NCBI GenBank assembly: GCA_019802505.1
Contig: JAFMOC010000076.1
Coordinates: 1,719,001 to 1,783,000, forward strand
Length of the DNA: 64,000 nt
Source of the DNA: Corydoras sp. C115
Taxonomy: Eukaryota > Chordata > Actinopteri > Siluriformes > Callichthyidae
Reading direction: 5' to 3'
In this document: in pieces, positions 20,445 through 33,240 of the stretch
How the letters are laid out: every line of letters starts with the position of its first letter
How positions within the stretch are numbered: the first letter of the stretch is position 1
Notes under the pieces: model-generated
What the model was told of the DNA's origin: nothing
Databases searched by the model: none
Seen by the model: the letters and a program-made list of their open reading frames with translations, nothing else
Position numbers and translations under genes: made by a program

Positions 20445-21358
20445 TATTATTTGTCAATCAGTTGGTGGTTGCTAGTGTCATTAAGTGGACAAAGCATTCC
20501 AAGCAGTATCCAACTAGTGTGTGAATAAGCAGTTGTTAAAGCTTATAAAAAAGCAGAAGTGTTTAGGTGGTTGTTCTCTGTATGGCTGCTTGGTTGTTAA
20601 GTAATTAGTAAGAAGTTTTGGTAGAAAGTATACTTGAGCTAAACCTGTTAAATAAGTAGGACACACTGACATTTATAGTGCAGTTGGATCCTGAGGTTAA
20701 AATTAATAAAGGGATGTAATAGAAAAACAAGCAAACATAATTAAAACATTCAATATATGTTGCATAGATATTCTATTTGTATTTAAGTATCAGTATATTT
20801 AAAAAAAAAACTTTAATAGTAAATGGTAAACATTCAGTTTACTGCAGGCCATAGGGTTGGGAGTTTAGGGAATTAGGACCACATATGTTGAATCAACCAA
20901 GTGAGGCATGTCAAGCATCAGTCATTTAGAAAGCTGTTTTGGGGATTAATTATGTCATTGGTCATTCATGTATGGCATGATTAAAATAAAAGTGTGGTGT
21001 CAGTGGAAAAAGCAAAACAATTGGGGTGACAAAATGGTTGCTCTTTTCCTATGTAAACATGCTTAAATGTCTGAGCATTGTCATGTTTAATGATTTTAAT
21101 CTGTGCATTTAATACAAAGAGGTAAACTGCCTACTCTATTAATTTATGAACAAGAACAAGCTTCTAAGCTTTTTTCTTTAACACCAACGCATTTTCACAA
21201 TCAGGGCATTTTGCTTTCATCATGAATGTCTGCCATTTTAATGTTGATAAACTATGAACACCTTCAACTTAGAAAAGTTAATTTTGCAAGACTTGCTGAA
21301 GTCAATAGAGGATCGGACAGCACAGCATAGGGCATAATTTGGTGTCTGTGAGTCAGTA

Positions 21359-21412
<54 letters not shown>

Positions 21413-22693
21413 CCCTATACTGTGCTGTCCAATCCTCTATTGATTTATACGATTGTGTCCTTGGATTCAGTGTGCAAGGGTTTGGAATGCATCCTGTTCC
21501 TCATATAATTCTGAGGACTTGCTGAAGTTCCTCTGATGAAGTTTAGAAATGTAATCCTTGTCAGATAATTTGGAGCTGTGCTTGCAGGGGATGGAATGCC
21601 CTAGTTAAAAGTACTTTACTGGACTTGTCACTGAGCCTAAGTTTGCTGTTACATGTCTGACTTGGGTACAGAGCTTACAGTGTGTGATGAGCGTTAGGTG
21701 GCAGTATCATTTTTCAACCATTTTACTGACTATGTATTCACTGCTTTATTTTTTCACACTTACATCAATCACCTGTTTTTACCAAGGTGTTAATGTCCAG
21801 TTCATCAGGGAGAGGGAAAGAGAAAACCTCAGAACAAAACGCTCAATTCCTTTATCCAACTCTGTCTTGGAAAACTGGCTAAGCATGTATTTATAAGGCT
21901 GTAAAAAGGCTGGCAGTTTTTTATGAGGCTGGATTTGCACTTAAGGTCATAAATATAACACCTAACAAAGATTCTTCAGGAAATGAATAAATCTGAACAC
22001 CTTAGTCTTAAGTATAACAGAAATTGTTAACAGAACAATGTTAATGTTTACAACTTGTTTTTAATGTGCTGAACTATTGAAGATGAATCATTACACAAAG
22101 GTGCTAAAAAAGTAAATAAGCTTGATTATTATGTATTTGCAATCTTCCAATTGTTTACTGTCGCCAGCACTTTCAATTTTGGTTTAATAATCTGTAAGCA
22201 ATTTGAAATGATTAATGGCAAAGGTGTAGGAAATGGACCTGAAATGTTGATGGTGTCTTCTCATTTCCACAACGCTTAAGTCATCTGGACACATAAAAAC
22301 TCAAAACACCCCATTATAATCACGTTTTTCTTTTTATTATGCTGAATGACCTTCAGAGTGCTTGTGTCCTGGAGCCACAAAATGAACATCTGTATTCCAA
22401 GTGTCTATAAAGTGAGAGGAAGAACCTTACATCAGTGTTTAAGGCTTTAGACTCAGGTTTACCCTAGGTGTTGCCTGACTTATAGCTTGCCTTAAACAAG
22501 TCTGAATTGTTGCCAAAAATTAAGGTACATGGAAACAATCAGCTCAACTACTTCAATTTTCTGGTGATTCAATGGGAAGCCAACGTTTATTTTGTAATTT
22601 AATAACAAATTTGCATAAAAAAGTAAGAGAAAGGGACAGAATGAGTTACATTTATGTGTGCTGGCATGAATTAATATGTTGGAATTTATGTAA
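20445..22693. other. intergenic DNA after WDR3, no gene seen
   Basis: AT-rich. Apart from the foldback at 21302-21443 I see no exon, RNA gene or clear repeat. Open frames here are short and lack domain features. Confidence 0.6.
21302..21443. repeat. foldback / hairpin with (TA)n loop
   Basis: Arms at 21302-21339 and 21407-21443 are inverted repeats of about 37 bases with three mismatches, around a loop of about 67 bases containing a long TA run. It could be a small MITE; no clear TSD was found. Confidence 0.85.
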
Positions 22694-22706
22694 ATGATGT
22701 TGAACA

Positions 22707-23059
22707 ATGGCGGCACGGTGGCTTAGTGGTTAACACGTTCGCCTCTCAGCGCTAGGGATTCCCGGTTCGAATCCCCATCCGGGTGGAGGTTCCATGTTCT
22801 CCCCGTGTCCGCGTGGGTTTCCTCCGGGTTCTCCGGTTTCCTCCCACAGTCCAAAAACATGGATCAAGTCAATTGAGTTCTCTAAATTGCCCCATATAGA
22901 GTGTGTCTGTGTGATTGTGATTGTGTGCCCAGCGATGGATTGGCACCCTGTCCTGGGTCTATCTGCCCAGCGCCTGAGATGTTCTCCCCTGGATGGGCAT
23001 GGGGAACCCCACCGCGACCCTAATAGAGGATAAAGCGGGAGAAATGAATGAATGAAAGA
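22707..23059 (+). mobile_element. SINE, full length, GAAT tail
   Basis: A-box-like and B-box motifs intact. 13-base TSD atgatgttgaaca at 22694-22706 and 23060-23072. The tail carries one GAAA variant, and TAAT is shortened before the tail. Confidence 0.95.
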
Positions 23060-23197
23060 ATGATGTTGAACATTAAAATGACATTAAAGTGGTGTTGGTG
23101 TGTTACTGTATGTTTGGCTGGTTTAAGTGAACTAGATGTTGTATGGTTCTGAAGTTTTTAAACACCTCCCTGTCACTGCTGAAATGAGAATAATCCA

Positions 23198-23515
23198 TCC
23201 ATCCATTATCTTCCGCTTTATTACGGTCGCGGAGGGGTTCCCCATGCCCATCCGGAGGAGAACGTTTCGGGCGCTGGGCAGATACACCCAGGACAGGGCG
23301 CCAATCTATCGCTGGGCACACACTCACTCACACAGACACACACACACAAACACACACTATATGGGGCAATTTGGAGAATTCAGTTGAACTTCAACCATGT
23401 TTTTGGACTGGCGAAACCGGAGAACCCGGAGGAAACTCCACCCAGATTGTGATTCGAACCAGGAATCCCTAGCGCTGAGAGGCGAACGTGCTAACCACTA
23501 AGCCACCGTGCCGCC
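23198..23515 (-). mobile_element. SINE, GGAT tail
   Basis: 13-base TSD tgagaataatcca at 23185-23197 and 23516-23528. The body lacks a short segment near the GGACTGTGGGAGG block. Confidence 0.94.
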
Positions 23516-23717
23516 TGAGAATAATCCACTAACCAAAAATGTCACCAGTATTCTGAAAGTTGCATCCTATTTGCACTAAGGAATAATTAGAGAATTCCTA
23601 AAATACACTGTGAAACAAAAATGAGCTACTATCTCAGATTTTTTTTTTTTATCTACAACAGGGTGCAATAAGGTGTATATCTAATAACATGTAAATTAAC
23701 ACAATAATTTGAAAAAG

Positions 23718-24071
23718 GGGCGGCACGGTGGCTTTGTGGTTAGCACGTTCACCTCTCAGCGCTAGGGATTCCCGGTTCGAATCCCCATCTGGGTGGAGTT
23801 TCCATGTTCTCCCCGTGTCTGCGTGGGTTTCCTCCGTGTTCTCCGGTTTCCTCCCACAGTCCAAAAACATGGATCAAGTCAATTGAATTCTCAAAATTGC
23901 CCCATATAGAGAGTGTCTGTGTGAGTGAGTGTGTGCCCAGCGATGGATTGGCGCCCTGTCCTGGGTCTATCTGCCCAGCGCCCAAGACGTTCTCCCCTGG
24001 ATGGGCATGGGGAACCCCACCGCGACCCTAATAGAGGATAAAGCGGGAGATAATGAATGAATGAATGAATG
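23718..24071 (+). mobile_element. SINE, full length, GAAT tail
   Basis: 12-base TSD aatttgaaaaag at 23706-23717 and 24072-24083. The body has the GGGTCTATCTG and GCGGGAGATAAT variants. Confidence 0.95.
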
Positions 24072-24083
24072 AATTTGAAAAAG

Positions 24084-25725
24084 AAAAAAAAAACCCCAGA
24101 AGTATCGTATTTAGGAACAAGATAAGCAAAAATCATTGACGTTCGGTTTGCGGACATTTACAGCAGAAAACACTGGGTGGCAGTATTGTAACACAGGCAG
24201 CCTGGCAAATCCATAAAACACTGTATCAGCCACCACCCGATCGAATGAATTGTAACACATCTCCTAAAATTCTGACTTTCATTTAACTGGATAAAACATT
24301 AATTAAAATATTTCCTGCTGATTTCTCCTAGCTATGTGAGTTGTGTTGAATCAAGTATTCAACGTTTAAGCACAAAATGAGTTATTTAATAGTCAGATAA
24401 TAGTCACTTATCAGTTAAAAATACAACAACTGAGATTTGCGAAAAAAGTACAAGATTTGTTACTGCCAATTGGGTAATAATGAATTAATAATTATGTAAA
24501 ACTTATCACCTGTTGTTAATTAGCTCAATTGTATATTGGGTATTTGTAATATACTGAAGCACACTTTGTCTCCAAGTTAGTTTTAGGAGAACAAATGAAA
24601 ACATTACACACATTATTCCAATCTCTACACATGAGGATGCATTGTTTTAATTTACCACAATTCTACAAAACAATCTTAATATGATCTTTAATATGCTGAC
24701 GTTATCTGGTACTAATCCATGTCTCAGAACTTTGGTGTTTTTAAATTACATTAGATCAGCACATCTGTACTTATATATTGACTTTCTGTACTATTGTACA
24801 GATGCTGTGCATATATTGGTTTAATAATCTGTAAGAATATATGCCAGTGCTGGCATATATTCTGCAGGCTTAAATGCTAATTTGAGAGTTTGTTTGTTTC
24901 AAGTCAATATACAAACATATACATACAACTACACAAACCAGTACCATGTTATTTACACCTTTCACATAATTTTGAAAAGAAGAAATAAATACATTATAAA
25001 TAAATTTACAAGCATAACACAAAACAATCAACTTGGAAAGGAATGGAACAAAGCCAAGCTTATTGATTCCCACCCCTCCGTCCATCCTAAATCAATAAAT
25101 TATCTGGTTACTACCATTTACAACTTACAGTACATATCAAAACCATATAGATAAACAAAAGAAGAGGAAAAAAACATAATAATGAACCCCTAACTAACAG
25201 AAATGTATTGTGACCAAATCATTATATTTTAAAAATATTTGGACATTGTTTAAGTTGCTGTCCCAGTCGATTCCAAAGTTTAACCCCACACACAGACACA
25301 AACAAACTTTCCCTCATAGTTCTTACTGGATGAATCTTAAAGTTACTACTGCACAGCCACTCAGATTATAGCCCTGTGTGATAGCTCTGTGTGAAGAGCT
25401 TTTGAATATTATTAGACAAAATACTTTTATTTGCTTCATATAGAAGCTGTACTGTGTAAAAATAAACCAAATCATGTAGTTTTAGCAATTTGGACTGCAA
25501 TAATACATTAAAAGTATAATCATATATATTTAATGGGCTTAATAGTAAAACATTTGATTAAAAATGACAGGTTGATATATAAAACTATATATGAATATAT
25601 GAAATATAACGATACAGTATATGAAATATTTATTTATTAGTTTTTGAAACATTATTATTTACCATTATTTACCATATTTACTGTAGCATTTACTATAAAA
25701 TAAATACATCAGTTAAACATTTCTA
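24084..25725. other. intergenic, with a probable LINE-related stretch
   Basis: No gene seen. About 24880-25370 contains GCTTATTGATTCCCACCCCTC and a following AATAAATTTACAAGC-type segment that, read on the minus strand, resembles the 3' part of a common fish retroposon. Family not determined. Confidence 0.4.
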
Positions 25726-25738
25726 ACTTCTTGAACCA

Positions 25739-26084
25739 TTCATTAATTCATTCATTCATTATCTTCCGCTTTATCCTCTATTAGGGATTATGGGGTTCCC
25801 CATGCCCAGCCAGGGGAGAACCTCTCGGGCGTTGGGCAAATAGACCCAGGACAGGGCGCCAATCCTGGGCACACACTCACTCACACACAAACACACTCTA
25901 TATAGGGCAATTTGGAGAACTCAATTGACTTGATCCATGTTTTTGGACTGTGGGAGGAAACCGGAGAACCCGGAGGAAACCCACGCGGACACGGGGAGAA
26001 CATGAACACCCAGATGGGGATTCGAACCGGGAATCCCTAGCGCTGAGAGGCGAATGTGCTAACCACTAAGCCACCGTGCTGTCC
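25739..26084 (-). mobile_element. SINE, first of two at one target site
   Basis: Reverse copy with CATTCATT tail and some divergence (GTTGGGCAAATAGACCC). Flanked by acttcttgaacca at 25726-25738 and 26087-26099. Confidence 0.92.
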
Positions 26085-26099
26085 ACACTTCTTGAACCA

Positions 26100-26455
26100 T
26101 TCATTCATTCATTATCTTCCGCTTTATCCTATATTAGAGTTGCGGTGGGGTTCCCCATGCCCATCCAGGGGAGAACGTTTCGGGCGCTGGGCAGATACAC
26201 CCAGAACAGGGTGCCAATCTATCGCTGGGCACACACTCACACAGACATGCATGCATACACACTCTATATGGGGCAATTTAGAGAACTCAATTGACTTGTT
26301 CCATGTTTTTGCACTGTGGGAGGAAACCGGAGAACCTGGAGGAAACCCACGCAGACACGGGGAGAACATGGAAACTCCACCCAGATGGGGATTCGAACCG
26401 GAAATCCCTAGTGCTGAGAGGCGAACGTGTTAACCACTAAGCCACCGTGCCGCCC
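26100..26455 (-). mobile_element. SINE, second of two at one target site
   Basis: A distinct, more complete copy. Flanked by acttcttgaacca at 26087-26099 and 26458-26470. Sequence differences from the neighbour rule out a recent simple tandem duplication. Confidence 0.92.
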
Positions 26456-26470
26456 ACACTTCTTGAACCA

Positions 26471-29400
26471 GATTGAGTAAAAGTTTAATTCCATATAATT
26501 CTATATATTTTTGTGTACAGGCACATATTGCTGCATGCTGTGTTATCATCATATTTTCTGCTTGAACAGTGACCTGGCTCAAACTATTTAAATATGACTA
26601 TGATTTTTCGAAAGTTTGGCTTTTGTCCAGTCACAGAAAAGAGAGCAATGATAGGCTGTGGCAGCCAGCAATCAAACTATGCAGATGTGGAGCCGGGTTT
26701 TGTAGCCAGCCAGATTAACCAGCCATGGTTTTGATTTCAGAAAGCTGGAGGTTCTGTGAGAATATCATGCATGCAACAAAGTCCAGCTGTGTTTATGTGT
26801 GTGCGTACTTTTAATAGAATGGATTTCATATGAGTTTTTTTTTTATATGCTTGTAAGACCTTATTTAAACACCATAATACAATAGAAATAAACACTTATA
26901 AACTAAGTGTTCATTTATAAACATTATTGCGTAAATCTGACAAAAATGTGAAATATTTATAAATTATAAAATGTTTTTAAATCAGCAAGGCTGCAAAAAA
27001 AAAACCAACCAAACAAACAATCTTATCAAGTGCTTTTGTCCCCACTGAATTTCATTATTTAATAATACTTTATTTGAAACAGTTTTACAGTAACAAAAAC
27101 TTAATGTTAGATATTATGACAAGTTTTGAAACAATATAGCCTTTAGTATAGTGGACTTTTATTTGGTAGATATAGGTCAAAAATTAAGGTGATGGCACCA
27201 GTGTAAAATTTCCCTCATAAACTTTAGAAATTAAGGCTCAGATTTTTACCTTCTGTTTAAATTATTTGTTACTTTTTCCATGTATAAAAGACTGGTATTA
27301 TATATTTTAAAGCTTTGGACTTTATATAACTTCTCATAAACTGACACCCAATCTGTTCTTGTGAATGCACTATTTACCTTGTCCATATCTCTACAGGCAG
27401 CACTTAACTGTTCTCCACTGTCAGTTAAAAAGTCCCTTCCATAAGGAAAACAATTATAAATCAATTCAGGAGCCAAAATATATTTAAAACACACTTTTAC
27501 AATGTCACTGGCCTGTCAAATAATTAGTGAACACTGCATGTTAGTAAAGTTAGTCCTATAACATTTTGTATTATTACATCCTGGAATTTGTTGATCCATT
27601 CATTCAATATTTAGAAATCTTATTGCATTATCGTATTTTGGGTGATGGAGATGCTGCAGTCCATCCCAGGTCAATAGTAGATTGCAGTCACATAGACAGA
27701 GAACATGCTAACTCTTTACAGTCTTCCAGGAATCAAAAACAGGAGGGAGAACCAATCACTGCACTTCTGTGGTTGTTAAAATTAACTTCATCTCCAATTT
27801 CAACAAATTAACAGTACAATGTCCAAAACATTTAAACACAAGGAAACTTAATATAATAGTTTTTACTATTCACTACCACCATGGTTGAAAAACATTATAC
27901 ATTCTGATACATTATACATTCTCACTTAAGTTGCTATTAGAAGTCTCTTGTTTAAATTAATAGGTAGACCTGTTGGCATTTCATTTACCATGTAATTTCA
28001 TGTTGTGATCTAGGAAGTAATAGTTTTACACCATACCTATGCACAATATAGCACAACTGTAATTTTGTTTAGAAAAGAATTTTAAATGACCAACTGAGAG
28101 CAGATACCAAAAAACCAAAGGTTACTCAGTAGTAGCTAAAATGATTTGGACATAAGATGATAAAAGCTAAGTACAATACTATATACCAGTAATGCTACAA
28201 AGTTAATACTAGGGAAATATGGCAAGAATAGAATTTTTATAGTAAGTAAAATAAGCTCTTAAATTTAAATTTGAATAATTTAATTTAGACAGATATTGGC
28301 AGCAAGAAAAGAAAAAAAGAAGAAAAATAAACAACTACTAAAGACAAATGAGGCCTATTCTGTATTTGTGCCAGCTCCACTATTACATTTTTAAAGGATG
28401 AATAATAACAAATGTGCCAGTCACTCATTACAAGCCATTAGATGTAATAAAGCAGCTGAAATAATTCAGGGAAGTTCAATGTTGATCGCAGGTGAGCTTT
28501 GTTTTTATTACTATATTTTCTCAATCATAACATGTTCAGCATCCACAGAGGAACAGATGACATGTAGTCAGTTCCTGACTTAAATATTTTTTGTGTAAAC
28601 TATTTTAGCAGATGGAAAGGAAACCAATTTTTATGTAGATATTTGATTTATGAAATTAAGAATATAAATAGAAGTAAAAGTTAAATGTACAAAAAAGACC
28701 AATTAGTTACTTTAGTTACTAAATTAGTAAATTTGTCATTTTATTTAAAAGTTGGAAAACGAGTATGGAATGGTTATGTTCTCCACTGATCTTCAAGCAG
28801 TTTTGACTCTGTATGTTAGATACTGACTTGCTAATTAACGGATGTTTAAGGTCACCAAGATCTAATTACATAAACATTCACTATGCACGGAAATCTTGGT
28901 TAGCCAAGTGCTGTTTAAAGATTATCTTTGTTAAAGGAATGAATCTATGTTTGGTCTATCAGTAAATGGGCTTCTGTGGCACTTGGCTTGATTTTAAACA
29001 TCAACATTTAATATTGCTTAAAAGTTTGTAAAACCTTAAGAATCTGCATTTTTACACACATTTACCTAAAACTGTATATTTAAATTTTTTTTAACAAGTA
29101 TTAAAAGTACCTAAAGTGAATGAAATCAATCAAACGAAACAACTTGGTAATTTATTTGAAGAAGAAAATGACCACTGATATCCATATCAAAAATTGCTAA
29201 ACATCTGCAGTTTGATATAGATCACATGGGGAAGCCAAACTGTTGCTTTGTGCTTTGTATTATTCAGAATAGAACTTTTGGTCCAGATTAAGAGCATTAT
29301 GTTAAGAAAAAGAAATGTTAAGCATTACGTTAAGAAAAAGCATTCCAGCATGAACAAATCATCACAGTTATCTGTGAAACTTGTTGGTGGTAGGATAATG

Positions 29401-29514
29401 CCAGGATGATTAAAACCATTATACAGGAAAATGTCTGAAAATCTGTCTGAAAGGGGATTTAACAGCTCTTCTTCAGAGGGTCTCAGATATCTCCTTTGTT
29501 TGTTTCATGATACA
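26471..29514. other. intergenic AT-rich DNA, no gene seen
   Basis: No exon or RNA gene recognised. It holds one decayed SINE relative at 27585-27745. Confidence 0.55.
27585..27745 (-). mobile_element. decayed SINE relative
   Basis: Reverse-strand traces of the family: CAGTCCATCCCAGG, GAGAACATGCTAACTC and GGAATCAAAAACAGGAGGG in the right order. Strongly diverged, so older than the other copies. Confidence 0.45.
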
Positions 29515-29527
29515 CTTCCTCAAACAT

Positions 29528-29682
29528 CCATCCATCCATTATCTTCCACTTAATCCTTTACTAGGGTCGTGGTGGGGGGGGGGGGATTCACCATGCCCAT
29601 TCAGTACTGCTCCCACTCCCCGGAAAAGGGGAGAACATGGAAACTCCACCCAGATTGGGATTCGAACCGGATATCCTTAGTG
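29528..29682 (-). mobile_element. SINE with internal deletion (unit B)
   Basis: GGAT tail, poly(G)-interrupted 3' part, then a jump to the 5' part at GGGGAGAACATGG. The head is truncated at the CCGGATATCC variant. TSD cttcctcaaacat at 29515-29527 and 29683-29695. Confidence 0.88.
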
Positions 29683-29704
29683 CTTCCTCAAACATGTTTG
29701 TCAT

Positions 29705-30043
29705 TCATTCATTCATTATCTCCCACTTTATCCTCTATTAGGGTCGCGGTGGGGTTCCCCATGCCCATCCAGGGGAGAACGTCTCGGGCGCTGGGCAGAT
29801 ACACCCAGGACAGGGCGCCAATCCATCGCTGGGTACACACTCACACACACAGACACACTCTATATGGGGCAATTTAGAGAACTCAATTAACTTGATCCAT
29901 GTTTTTGGACGGTGGGAGGAAACCGGAGAACCCGGAGGAAACCCACGCGGACACGGGGAGAACATGGAAACTCCACCCAGATGGGGATTCGAACTGGGAA
30001 TCCCTAGCGCTGAGAGGTGAACGTGCTAAGCCACCGTGCCGCC
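29705..30043 (-). mobile_element. SINE, full length (unit A), GAAT tail
   Basis: TSD atgtttgtcat at 29694-29704 and 30045-30055. The left TSD overlaps by two bases the TSD of unit B, so the two inserted independently at abutting sites. Confidence 0.92.
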
Positions 30044-30055
30044 CATGTTTGTCAT

Positions 30056-31613
30056 ATTGGATTTAAATTGATATCTGTTGTCTAAATAAATTAGGGCATC
30101 CACTAACATCCTATGATTGAAAATACCCGACTCTAATTTCATCATTTTTTACAATCACTTTTGCCTTTTTTTGTGATATTTTAAATACAATCATTGATTA
30201 ATAAATTGTAAAGTGTAATTTTTGGATTAGTTTCTTTGTATTTAAAATATTTAGAATTGAAAGTTTTAGGTCATATTTATGTGTTAATGTAGAAAATTCT
30301 AAATGGTTTATAAACTCTTACTCACCACTATAAATATTAATCATGAATTGATTTTATATGCAATATTATAATAATTTTAATCAATTAGACACTGCATTAA
30401 TCTGACAGTCTGCCTCCAATAACCAGTTTTAGGTGTGTAACTTTTTTTTGCAAATTACATTACAAGCACATTTCATCTGCGACTTAACATGCAGCAATTC
30501 CACTCCATCTTTGCAGGAGAGCTCATGATGCATCAGAAGTGCATAACAATCCATCATTAAGTGGTTATTAAAATGAGTTTAAATGTTGGTCTGTGCTACC
30601 TTGTTGGTCTGTGTTGGTCCTAGCTTGGACCTGCACTTTATTTTTCTTAGTAGTTGCCAAAGCATAAAGTGTGATACATTTGTGCTATTGTAGGCTAATA
30701 TGGGATATTTTGCTTGTTTTTTAGATTTTTTAGGCTTAGATTTTTTTTTAAAAAAGAACAACTATAATGTGATTTATCATCATACTCATACAAAATAGTT
30801 TGGCACCAGTTTAATTGTTATATTGCAATGAAAATTACTACAACAGAACAGGCATAAATGGACCACACAGCACACAGCTTTTAAACTACAAGTTGGTTGA
30901 CATCTATTCGGTCAGTGGTCACACCTTAACATGGTCAAAATTATAGCCTAAATTTCTATGTCTCCTTTCATGTGAACCCAGCTACACAGCCTCTGGGCTC
31001 AATATAATCCCGCTAGCACTAACACCTCCACTGCAACCCCAGTACTCATTGAGGGGCCCAGATGTTCTCTCAATAACCCACAACAAAGTCTGAATATGAC
31101 TGTTTCATATTAATGTTTAATTAAGTTAAAAAGTGCCTCTGCACTCTCACTCTTTCAATACAGACCAGTAACCCAATTGAAGCATTCAGTCTTTCATGGC
31201 TCAGAACTGGCATTCCGATTGGCTGCAATCACTGTCATGGCAAGGCCTGCTGCAGCCTCCAGCTATTGCTGCTCTCTCACTCATGTGATTAAGTGAATAA
31301 AACCATTAAAAATGGCCTGTTGCCTGTCTGAAGCCACACACACACCCCTGCACAGATATGCGAAAGCACATACACACTGCCACAGGCATTCTCACACTGA
31401 CAGATCTCTGTTTAACACCTTCATACATTACAGATAACCTTTTTAGCACTGACTAAACAGAGCCAGACCTGCTCTTCAGAGGTCTGTTCTGAATGCTGGA
31501 GATAGTGGGAAAGGAGGGTGCAGAAGGACAGGCACTGAACAGATTAGATCTCCTTCAACCATACATTTTTTTTTACATATGTTTTTTCTAAAGTAAATTA
31601 TTTTCACCATATG
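30056..31613. other. intergenic DNA, no gene seen; moderately GC-richer block near 30960-31540
   Basis: No exon recognised. The block at about 30960-31540 is of higher complexity and GC content than its surroundings and has no repeat I recognise. Confidence 0.4.
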
Positions 31614-32212
31614 CCAGAATCAGAATCAGAATCAGAACACTTTATTAATCCTCAGGAGGAAATAGCAGTTTTTACAGATGCTCCATTAGACATGTTTATA
31701 TATACAAAAGTAGAATAAAAAAAATATATTAAGCACAATAAAATTAAACTAAAAGCACCAAAAATACACCAAAATTTAAAAAATGTAAAAATGTGTGGGA
31801 GGCATTGTCCATGATGGCCTTCAGTTTACACAGCATCCTCCTCTTTAACACTGCTTTCAGCGAGTCCAGCTCCACACATCATTGGCCTTACAGATCAGCT
31901 TGTTCAGTCTGTTGGCATGTGCCACTTTCAGTTTGCTGCCCAGCATGCAACATCGTAAAGGATAGTACACACCACCAGACTCGTAAAAGATCCTGAGCAT
32001 CGTCCTGCAAATTTTAAAGGACCTCAGACGTCTCAAAAATTAGAGATGAATTTGTACCTTCCTGTAGAGGGTTTTAGTGTTTTTAGTCCAGTCCAGGTCA
32101 ATGTCCATGTACACCCCCAGATATTTCTCCTCCACAGTGTCCACACTGACTCCATTGATGGACACAGGGTTCACCGGTGCCTTGTTGAAATCTTGTACCT
32201 CTATGAACAGAA
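31614..32212 (-). pseudogene. LINE 3' relic: C-terminal reverse-transcriptase fragment and 3' UTR
   Basis: Read on the minus strand from 32212, broken frames encode VEEKYLGVYMDIDLDWTKNT, then LRIFYES, LNKLICKAND and RRMLCKLKAIMDNASHT. These are the conserved C-terminal blocks of fish non-LTR retrotransposon reverse transcriptases of the CR1/L2/Rex1 type. A 3' UTR with GATTAATAAAGTGTTCTGATTCTG follows to 31614. It is 5'-truncated, with frameshifts and stops, and not functional. The exact clade is not decided. Confidence 0.85.
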
Positions 32213-32348
32213 ACACACATTTATATTTATCATTAAGCTCTGGCTATGCATTATGGGTTCTTCTACAACTATAGACTGTTAATCCTTCATATTTATGACA
32301 TCATGAGACATTTACTCTGTTATATTAAATAGAGTCTGTAATTTATTA

Positions 32349-32349
32349 C

Positions 32350-32394
<45 letters not shown>

Positions 32395-32420
32395 GTAGTA
32401 GTAGTAGTAGTAGTAGTAGC
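32349..32420. repeat. (ATT)n followed by (AGT)n microsatellite
   Basis: About 15 ATT units pass directly into about 8 AGT units. Confidence 0.95.
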
Positions 32421-33197
32421 AATAGGAGTAGGAGTAAAAGTAAGAAAAATAGTGAGGACGTGTATGTTCCCATTGTTACCTGGGTATATACCTGTACCTA
32501 GTGGTGATAAATAATTGTAAAAACTATTTCTGGGAAGCACTGTTTTATAATAAGATACGATATTAGCTGCCAAGATGATTTTTACAAAAAAAGAGTAGCC
32601 ATGCACACCCAAACATTGAAACTTTGTCTTGGGGTCATATGTAGTCAGTTGACTTTACTGGGCATAGTGCCACAAACAGTGAGGTGCCTCATACTCTGCT
32701 TGAATGGAATGTGAATTATGGTGGACTGCATTTTTTTGGCTATATCAAATGATAGAGTTGTGTGTCTGCACTGTAAAAATAAAGTGCATGACACTATTGC
32801 TCCTTTCACTTCTTCTTTCAGTACTCAATAGGACATCTTTTACAGATCAGATAAGACTACTCTGTTACAAATCATAAAGAAGAAAATTTATATTCCTATT
32901 TTTAAAAAGTACATAGGTTAAAAAAAGCACAAAAAAGTTCTCTGATCTTTATAAAGACCATCTGATTATGTAATTTTTATGATAAAGAATCTCACAGGGT
33001 CTACCTTGTGCAGGTACAGTTATGCACACACTTGAGCATAGAAGTACAGGTAGTTTGTACAGCACGCCCATATGCTATTGCACTTTTAATCCTTGCTCAT
33101 TGGTTATAAATATTATAATAGCATTTAAAAAGCTAGATTACAAATTGTATAATTTGAATTAATTAAGGCACAAAAAAAAACATATAAAACACACTAA

Positions 33198-33240
33198 CTG
33201 ATAGATAGAACACTTTATTTATCCCGGAAGTAAGTCAGTA
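33198..33240 (-). repeat. LINE 3'-end fragment
   Basis: GATAGATAGAACACTTTATTTATCCCGG is the reverse complement of a typical fish LINE 3' end (AATAAAGTGTTC plus a TCTATC tail). How far the body extends rightward is unclear. Confidence 0.5.
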
